A DNA stretch of 11,912 nt from contig DASTPE010000016.1 in assembly GCA_035762345.1 (NCBI GenBank), positions 1 to 11,912 on the forward strand, written 5' to 3'. Position 1 is the first letter of the stretch; each line of letters opens with the position of its first letter. The stretch is from SCGC-AG-212-J23 sp035762345 (lineage in GTDB: Bacteria; Pseudomonadota; Gammaproteobacteria; Burkholderiales; SG8-39). Shown here in pieces: positions 7,511-11,912 of the stretch. Under the pieces are notes generated by a model. The model was not told where the DNA came from, made no database searches, and worked only from the letters and a program-made list of their open reading frames with translations. The position numbers were made by a program, and so were the translations under genes.

Positions 7511-8241
7511 ACTGGCTGCAGCGTCACTGGGATGCCCGGGCCGCGGCAAATTTCATGCTGGGCGGCGCCGGGTCCGGACTGATGGTGGCGGCGCTTTTCG
7601 TCGACGATCCCTCTGTCCCGGTCATTCTTTCTCTCGTCCTCGTCGCGAGTGGTCTGACGGCAGTATGGCTCGAGATCGGCCGCAAGCTGCGCGCGGTGCA
7701 CGTGTTCTTCAATCCGTTCACCTCGTGGATGACGCGCGAGTCCTTCGCCGCCCTGCTTCTCTTCCCGCTTGGGATCGGTGCACTCTATGTGCCCCCCGCG
7801 CTGCCGTTCGCCGCCGCGGCCGCGGCCACGTTCCTCTACTGCCAGGCGCGCATTCTGCGCGCCTCCAAGGGAATTCCCGCCTGGCGCGCGCCCCAGGTCG
7901 TGCCGCTCATCGTTCTGACCGGGCTCGCCGAGGGCGCGGGAATCGCTCTGGTGTTCTCAGTGAATGAGTTTCTTTTGTTTTTGTTCGCGCTGGCGGTCAT
8001 CGCCCGCGTCATCGCCTGGTGGCGCTATCGTGCGGCAGTGAGGACGAGCGCGCTCGAGCCCGCCGGCAAGACGCTCGTATGGATCGGAACGCTCGCCGCG
8101 CTCGTGCTCGTCTTCGTACCGCCGCTCGCGGGCCTCGCCGCGCTCGCCGCGGGCGGGTGGCTGAAATTCGTGCTGGTTACACGCGCATCGTTCAACCAGG
8201 GATTCTCGCTGCCGCACCTGCCGGTGCGCGGAAGCCGATAG
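7507..8241 (+). CDS. padD: Membrane anchor subunit, DmsC/PadD type
   Basis: A 244-aa integral membrane protein with about eight hydrophobic helices (roughly residues 15-32, 36-56, 78-96, 98-118, 130-150, 152-172, 187-205 and 207-224). The loop after helix 2 contains 'FFNPFTSWMTRES' (67-79), resembling the 'NP..SW..RE' loop of DmsC-type quinol/quinone-interacting anchors. It should hold the PadBC module at the cytoplasmic face and pass electrons to quinone. ATG 7507 overlaps the PadC stop as ATGA; a longer TTG start at 7492 is possible but adds only five residues and loses the coupling pattern. The short stretch around 7955-7985 is unusually T-rich for this window (poly-Phe/Leu helix 'NEFLLFLFALAV'), explained by its hydrophobic coding. 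It has little primary-sequence identity signal beyond topology, so the function is taken mostly from position. Confidence 0.78.
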   Translation: MNWLQRHWDARAAANFMLGGAGSGLMVAALFVDDPSVPVILSLVLVASGLTAVWLEIGRKLRAVHVFFNPFTSWMTRESFAALLLFPLGIGALYVPPALPFAAAAAATFLYCQARILRASKGIPAWRAPQVVPLIVLTGLAEGAGIALVFSVNEFLLFLFALAVIARVIAWWRYRAAVRTSALEPAGKTLVWIGTLAALVLVFVPPLAGLAALAAGGWLKFVLVTRASFNQGFSLPHLPVRGSR

Positions 8242-8243
8242 AC

Positions 8244-8251
8244 AGGGAGAG
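8244..8251 (+). promoter_or_regulatory. Ribosome-binding site of the phenylacetate-CoA ligase gene
   Basis: The sequence AGGGAGAG lies 7 bases before the ATG at 8259, with its GGAG core ending 9 bases before it. It is one of the few strong, free-standing Shine-Dalgarno sites in the window and decides the start of the ligase, since the frame is open for another 240 bases upstream. The ligase is therefore probably initiated independently rather than by stop-start coupling. Confidence 0.7.
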
Positions 8252-8258
8252 ACACGTC

Positions 8259-9599
8259 ATGAACGCTATGCTTCAACCGAGATTCGCCAGCAAGGTGCAC
8301 TCCGCTGCGCGGTCCGCGCGGCGCTTTTTCTTCGACCGCGAAGCCGAGCTCATGTCGCGCGCCGCGCTCGAGAAGCTGCAGCTGCGCCGGCTGCGCGCCA
8401 CGGTGAAAGAGGCGTACGCAAAGGTTCCGCTGCACAGGAACCGCATGCAGGCCGCGGGCATGGAGCCGCGCGACCTGCGCTCGCTCGGTGACCTCGGGCG
8501 CCTGCCCTTCACGCTGAAGAGTGACTTGCGCGATCACTATCCGTTCGGCTTGTTCGCTCGGCCGCGCGCGGCGCTCGCGCGCCTGCACGCTTCCTCGGGC
8601 ACCACCGGCAAGCCGACGGTGGTCGGCTACACGACGCAGGACATCGCCACCTGGGCGGGCCTGATGGCGCGCTCGCTCGCCTGCGCCGGCGTGCGCCCGG
8701 GCGACGTGGTGCACAACGCCTACGGCTACGGCCTTTTCACCGGCGGACTGGGCGCGCACTATGGCGCCGAGCGCCTCGGCGCGACCGTCGTACCGATGTC
8801 GGGCGGCGCGACCGAGCGCCAGGTGCTGCTGATCCGCGATTTCGGCGCGCGCGTGCTGTGCGCGACGCCCTCGTACGCGCTCAACATCGCGGAGGTCGCC
8901 GAGCGCGACGGCGCCGGGCTGCGCGGTGGCACGCTCGAGATCGGCATCTTCGGCGCGGAGCCGTGGAGCGAGGCGATGCGCCGCGAGATCGAGGCGCGCC
9001 TCGGTATCAAGGCGGTCGACATCTATGGCCTGTCCGAGATCCTGGGGCCGGGCGTCGCGGTGGAATGCGAGGCGCAGGACGGCCTGCACGGCTGGGAGGA
9101 TCACTTCATCTTCGAGATCATCGATCCGGACACCGGGCGCGCGCTGCCCGAGGGCCAGCCCGGCGAGCTCGTCATCACGACGCTTACCAAACAGGCGCTA
9201 CCGATGATCCGCTACCGCACGCGCGACATCACCCGTCTCACACGCGCGCGCTGCGCCTGCGGCCGCACGCACGCGCGCCTTGAGCGCATCACCGGGCGTA
9301 ACGACGACATGCTCATCATCCGCGGCGTCAACGTCTATCCGTCGCAGATCGAGGCTGTGCTGATCGGCCTGCCGGGCATCGCGCCCCACTACCAACTGGT
9401 CGTGGAGCGGCACGGAAGCCTGGACGTATTGACGATTGAAGTAGAAGCGGATGATCCCGGGGCAGCGGAGCGCGTCGGCCATCACATCAAGTCCATGGTC
9501 GGTGTGACCGCGGCGGTCAAAGTGATGAAGCCCGGCGAGGTGCCGCGCTCGCAGGGCAAGGCGGTGCGCGTGCGCGACCTGCGGCCGAAAGGGCCATAG
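8259..9599 (+). CDS. Phenylacetate-CoA ligase (PaaK/PadJ family)
   Basis: A 446-aa AMP-forming ligase, close to the usual 430-440 aa. It activates phenylacetate (or a close arylacetate) with ATP and CoA to the CoA thioester, AMP and pyrophosphate, in the cytoplasm. Motifs in order: N-terminal 'FFDREAELMSRAALEKLQ' (23-40), phosphate-binding loop SSGTTGKP (112-119), FGAEPW (231-236), YGLSE (256-260), the PaaK-typical 'GLHGWEDHFIFEIID' (275-289), 'PMIRYRTRDIT' (315-325), CACGRTH with C332 and C334 (332-338), 'GRNDDMLIIRGVNVYPSQIE' (346-365), and the C-terminal RSQGKAVRV segment with K434 as the likely adenylation lysine. The gene lies 17 bases after padD with its own good ribosome-binding site. 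Its product would be the direct substrate of the upstream oxidoreductase, which is the strongest contextual support for the Pad assignment. Whether it should be called paaK (aerobic) or padJ (anaerobic) cannot be decided from sequence. Confidence 0.9.
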   Translation: MNAMLQPRFASKVHSAARSARRFFFDREAELMSRAALEKLQLRRLRATVKEAYAKVPLHRNRMQAAGMEPRDLRSLGDLGRLPFTLKSDLRDHYPFGLFARPRAALARLHASSGTTGKPTVVGYTTQDIATWAGLMARSLACAGVRPGDVVHNAYGYGLFTGGLGAHYGAERLGATVVPMSGGATERQVLLIRDFGARVLCATPSYALNIAEVAERDGAGLRGGTLEIGIFGAEPWSEAMRREIEARLGIKAVDIYGLSEILGPGVAVECEAQDGLHGWEDHFIFEIIDPDTGRALPEGQPGELVITTLTKQALPMIRYRTRDITRLTRARCACGRTHARLERITGRNDDMLIIRGVNVYPSQIEAVLIGLPGIAPHYQLVVERHGSLDVLTIEVEADDPGAAERVGHHIKSMVGVTAAVKVMKPGEVPRSQGKAVRVRDLRPKGP

Positions 9600-9605
9600 G
9601 CGGTG

Positions 9606-10856
9606 ATGTTCAGCAACGTCTCGCGCAGCCGGCTGCTGCCGATGTCGCTGCCGTTCCGCTTCTTCGGTGCGGCGACGGGGTTTCAAATTGCTGCGTGGGC
9701 ATTGCTGCTCGCCCATTCCAAAGAAGTCCTATCTTTCGAGGCCGGCTTGGGCCCGGTGTTCGCATCGCTTCATCTGCTGACGCTCGGCGTTCTCGCGATG
9801 GTCGCGATAGGCGCGACGCTGCAGCTCCTGCCCGTCGCGACGCGTCAGCCGGTGCGCGCCCTCTGGGCGGTGAAGCTCGCCTGGTGGCTGCTGGTCCCGG
9901 GAGTCGCGGCATTCACCGCCGCAGCGGCCTCGTACCGCCCCGACCTGATGGGCCCAGGAGCCATGGCAGTCACTCTTGCATTGGCGGTGTATGCGGTCCT
10001 GCTCTTTCTGAACTTGCGAAACGCACGCGGCATGCGCGTGGTCGTGATGCATGGCTGGGCCGCGCTCGCCTGCCTCGTCGCCCTCGCCGCGACCGGCATC
10101 GCGCTCGTCGCGCGCTACGAGCACGGCCTCGCGCTCGACCATGCCGCCTTCCGCAGCGCGCACGTCGCGCTCGCGGCGTATGGCTTCATGGGGCTGCTCG
10201 CGGTCGGGCTCTCGCAGTTCCTGCTGCCGATGCTCGCGCTCGCGCCTCCTCCGCCGCCACGCACGGCCATGGCAACCCTGAGCGCTGCTGCCGTGGCGAT
10301 CGTGCTCGCCAGTTTTGGTCTTACCGACGTGGCTTCTCTTCTCGGCCTTGCCGCAGCGGCTATCCATGTCTACAGCATGGAACGCTCGCTCAAGGCGCGC
10401 CTGCGGTCGCCGCTCGGGTCGTCGTTCCTTCTCGTGCGCGTGTCCTGGGCATGCCTGCTGGCGAGCCTGGCGCTCGCCGCGCTCGGGTTCCCCGGCGGCA
10501 CGTTGCTCTTCGGCCTCGTCCTCGTGCCGGGCTGGCTCCTCACTTTCCTGCTCGGCGTCATGCAGCGCATCCTGCCCTTCCTCGCTTCGGTGCACGCCTC
10601 GACCGCGGCGCGCGGCATGCCACTCATCTCGGCGATGACGCCGGCGCGGCTGCTCGGCGTGCACGCCGCGCTTCACGTCACGGCAGTCGTGCTTTTGATG
10701 GTTTCCACTTTGACAAACCTCCCCTGGCTCGTTCGGGCCGGCGCCGCCGCTGGGCTGGCCGCGGCCGCCGCCTTTGCCCTGTTCTACGGTTACGTCCTCG
10801 CGAAAGTCCGCACTTATGGAAATGCCTGTCCGCCAAGTCAGCCGGCGCCTGCATGA
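9606..10856 (+). CDS. Twelve-helix membrane protein, NnrS/heme-copper oxidase subunit I-like
   Basis: A 416-aa polytopic protein with about 12 hydrophobic segments. I do not recognise a characterised orthologue. Helix 2 reads H-LLTLGVLAMVAIGATLQLLP (H56 to P76), helix 6 H186-VALAAYGFMGLLAVGLSQFLLP, and helix 10 PGWLLTFLLGVMQRILP, so a 'G...Q..LP' helix recurs three times at even spacing. Twelve helices in a pseudo-threefold arrangement are known for heme-copper oxidase subunit I, and NnrS-type proteins share this look. Other His residues in or near helices are H149, H254, H353 and H357; the HxH pair of true oxidases is not evident. It may bind haem or respond to NO or redox stress, but that is unproven. 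ATG 9606 is chosen, 6 bases after the ligase stop; GTG 9603 would add one residue and ATG 9642 would shorten it by twelve. The C-terminus overlaps the hemerythrin gene by 41 bases. Confidence 0.7.
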   Translation: MFSNVSRSRLLPMSLPFRFFGAATGFQIAAWALLLAHSKEVLSFEAGLGPVFASLHLLTLGVLAMVAIGATLQLLPVATRQPVRALWAVKLAWWLLVPGVAAFTAAAASYRPDLMGPGAMAVTLALAVYAVLLFLNLRNARGMRVVVMHGWAALACLVALAATGIALVARYEHGLALDHAAFRSAHVALAAYGFMGLLAVGLSQFLLPMLALAPPPPPRTAMATLSAAAVAIVLASFGLTDVASLLGLAAAAIHVYSMERSLKARLRSPLGSSFLLVRVSWACLLASLALAALGFPGGTLLFGLVLVPGWLLTFLLGVMQRILPFLASVHASTAARGMPLISAMTPARLLGVHAALHVTAVVLLMVSTLTNLPWLVRAGAAAGLAAAAAFALFYGYVLAKVRTYGNACPPSQPAPA

Positions 10857-11268
10857 GGAGCACGAGGCGACGCTCGCCCTGTGGTCGAGGGTCGAGGCGT
10901 CGCTGGCCGCTGGCAAGATCGACGCCGCGTTGATGCGAAGCGCCGCCGTTTCGCTCGCCGCCGAAATCGAGCGCCACTTCGCCTTCGAGGAGAAGGAGCT
11001 GTTCCCGCGCCTCGCCGCGGCCGGCGAGGGTGACATCGCCGAGCTCCTCGCCGAGGAGCACGTCGCGATCCGCGCCGCGGGGGAGCGCTTCATTGCCCTG
11101 GCGAAGGCAGATCCCGCCGATCAGAGGCTCAAGCCCCTAGGCCTTGAGCTTGCCGAGCGGCTGGTGTCGCATGTACAGAAGGAGGAGATGTCGCTGCTGC
11201 CCGCGCTGGACGACCTGCTGGACGAAGGAGCCGACCATGAACTCGCTTCCGCTTACGCTGCACTCTAA
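10816..11268 (+). CDS. Hemerythrin-like (HHE) di-iron protein
   Basis: A 150-aa four-helix-bundle protein with two HHE repeats. Candidate iron ligands, one set per helix, are H16 (in LHEEHEA), H54 and E58 (in ERHFAFEEKELFP), H82 (in LLAEEHVAIR), and H119 and E123 (in LVSHVQKEEMSLLP). This 4-His/2-Glu set corresponds to that of hemerythrin-domain and YtfE/RIC-type proteins, which bind O2 or NO or repair damaged iron-sulfur clusters. There is no N-terminal ScdA-type cysteine domain, so it is shorter than YtfE. It is cytoplasmic, with no signal peptide. ATG 10816 is preferred (ATG 10822 is equally plausible); both overlap the membrane-protein gene, and the frame is open further upstream to 10774 but without family-like sequence. 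Position behind an iron-sulfur/molybdenum enzyme suggests protection from O2 or NO, which is inference. Confidence 0.85.
   Translation: MEMPVRQVSRRLHEEHEATLALWSRVEASLAAGKIDAALMRSAAVSLAAEIERHFAFEEKELFPRLAAAGEGDIAELLAEEHVAIRAAGERFIALAKADPADQRLKPLGLELAERLVSHVQKEEMSLLPALDDLLDEGADHELASAYAAL
11225..11230 (+). promoter_or_regulatory. Strong ribosome-binding site of the GNAT gene
   Basis: A perfect AAGGAG lies 6 bases before the ATG at 11237, inside the 3' end of the hemerythrin gene. It fixes the start of the acetyltransferase, which otherwise overlaps its neighbour by 32 bases, and indicates efficient independent initiation. Confidence 0.75.
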
Positions 11269-11912
11269 GCTGCGGCCACTCGCAGCGCGCGATCTCGACC
11301 GCGTGGTCTGGATCGACGCCTCGCTGAGAGGCCGCACGCGCCGCGCCTACTTCGAGCGCCGCCTCGCCGCCGCGGCGCGCGATCCCGAGCGCCACCTGCA
11401 GCTCGGCGTGGAGGCCGACGGCCGTCTTGCCGGCCACATGCTCGGGCGCGTGCTCGAAGGCGAGTTCGGCCGCAGCGAGCCCGAGGTGCGGCTCGAGGCC
11501 TTCGGTGTCGTCGGCTCCGCGCAGGGACAAGGCTTGGGCGCAGTGCTTCTCAAGGCCTTCGAGGACGAGGCGGTGCGGCGCGGGCTGCGCGCTATCCGCA
11601 CCACGGCGCTGTGGCGCGAGCACGCGTTGCTCGCGTTCTTCGACCGCGCCGGCTTCCAGCTCTCGCCGGTGCACGTCCTCGATTGCGCGCTCGACGAAGC
11701 CGAGCTCGGCTCGGCGCGAGAGGCGCCGGTAGAGCCCGCGCCCGGCCCCGCCGACCCAAACGACTACGGCACGCCGCGCTCCGGCGACTTTGCGCCGCTC
11801 GCGCGCGACGCGGTCGAGATCGGGATCCTGTCGCAGGCCGACCTCGAAGGCGTGGCGCGCGTCGACCGCCGCCATACCGGCCGGGACCGCCGCGGCTACC
11901 TATGCCGCACCG
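11237..11912 (+). CDS. Tandem GNAT-family N-acetyltransferase, N-terminal part
   Basis: The frame is open from ATG 11237 to the window edge (225 codons, no stop), so the gene is truncated at 3'. The first GNAT domain covers about residues 10-150: 'LRPLAARDLDRVVWIDASL' at 12-30, a central strand 'VRLEAFGVVG' at 84-93, the acetyl-CoA-binding motif QGQGLG at 96-101 (Q-x-x-G-x-G) followed by helix LLKAFEDEAVRRG, and 'ALLAFFDRAGF' at 130-140. After a Pro/Ala-rich linker (about 155-185), a second copy begins: 'VEIGILSQADLEGVARVDR' at 193-211 mirrors the start of domain one, including the following R-rich stretch and aromatic residue. Such double-GNAT proteins acetylate small amines or protein lysines; the substrate is unknown here. 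Overlap with the hemerythrin gene is 32 bases, and the ribosome-binding site is excellent. Regulation of the CoA ligase by lysine acetylation is a reasonable but untested idea. Confidence 0.82.
   Translation, partial: MNSLPLTLHSKLRPLAARDLDRVVWIDASLRGRTRRAYFERRLAAAARDPERHLQLGVEADGRLAGHMLGRVLEGEFGRSEPEVRLEAFGVVGSAQGQGLGAVLLKAFEDEAVRRGLRAIRTTALWREHALLAFFDRAGFQLSPVHVLDCALDEAELGSAREAPVEPAPGPADPNDYGTPRSGDFAPLARDAVEIGILSQADLEGVARVDRRHTGRDRRGYLCRT

Noticed and set aside
4221..8241. Interpretation as a thiosulfate, polysulfide or tetrathionate reductase
   Set aside because: The subunit plan is shared, but absence of a Tat signal plus the adjacent phenylacetate-CoA ligase and thioesterase favour an acyl-CoA substrate. 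A phylogeny is needed to close this.
8019..8258. Upstream extension of the ligase frame by 80 codons
   Set aside because: The extension is an Arg/Ala-rich shadow of padD, and the strong AGGGAGAG site fixes the start at 8259.
9695..10933. A 412-codon + strand frame overlapping the 12-helix protein
   Set aside because: It is an Arg-rich frame-shifted shadow; the hydrophobic frame with regular helices is the real one.
9729..11093. A 454-codon open frame on the - strand across the membrane protein and hemerythrin genes
   Set aside because: It spans two well-supported genes on the other strand, is dominated by Arg/Glu/His/Gln low-complexity sequence, and has no ribosome-binding site or domain signal.

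Overview
The window is a GC-rich (about two-thirds G+C by eye), fully coding stretch. Every supported gene lies on the + strand, and the genes are packed so tightly that most junctions overlap or are separated by fewer than 45 bases. Gene content, GC level and protein style suggest a facultatively anaerobic, probably denitrifying betaproteobacterium of the Rhodocyclales/Burkholderiales type (Thauera/Aromatoleum-like). That placement is an inference from gene families, not from a marker gene.

Region 1 (1-3770) is a high-affinity ABC importer of the branched-chain/hydrophobic amino acid (HAAT) class: the C-terminal part of a periplasmic binding protein, two permeases (LivH- and LivM-like) and two ATPases (LivG- and LivF-like). 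In this setting an aromatic acid is a more likely substrate than an amino acid.

Region 2 (3814-9599) is a metabolic block: an FlK-type hotdog acyl-CoA thioesterase; a three-subunit membrane-bound molybdenum/iron-sulfur oxidoreductase (881-aa catalytic subunit, 215-aa four-cluster ferredoxin subunit, 244-aa eight-helix anchor); and a phenylacetate-CoA ligase. Subunit composition, sizes and neighbours match the PadBCD phenylacetyl-CoA:acceptor oxidoreductase of anaerobic phenylalanine/phenylacetate metabolism. The proposed route is: uptake of an arylacetate, CoA activation by the ligase, four-electron alpha-oxidation by PadBCD to the 2-oxo acid (phenylglyoxylate), with electrons passing to quinone and CoA released by hydrolysis. 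The thioesterase may take part in that hydrolysis. The next enzyme, phenylglyoxylate:acceptor oxidoreductase (PadEFGHI), is not in the window.

Region 3 (9606-11912) is a less expected tail: a 12-helix membrane protein resembling NnrS/heme-copper oxidase subunit I, a hemerythrin-like di-iron protein with all six expected ligands, and the start of a tandem GNAT acetyltransferase that runs off the window. It may protect the oxygen- and NO-sensitive enzyme upstream and regulate it, but that is inference.

No RNA genes, mobile elements, CRISPR arrays, convincing promoters or terminators were seen, and no gene-free stretch exceeds about 45 bases. The layout is consistent with a single long transcript that starts upstream of the window and continues past its end.
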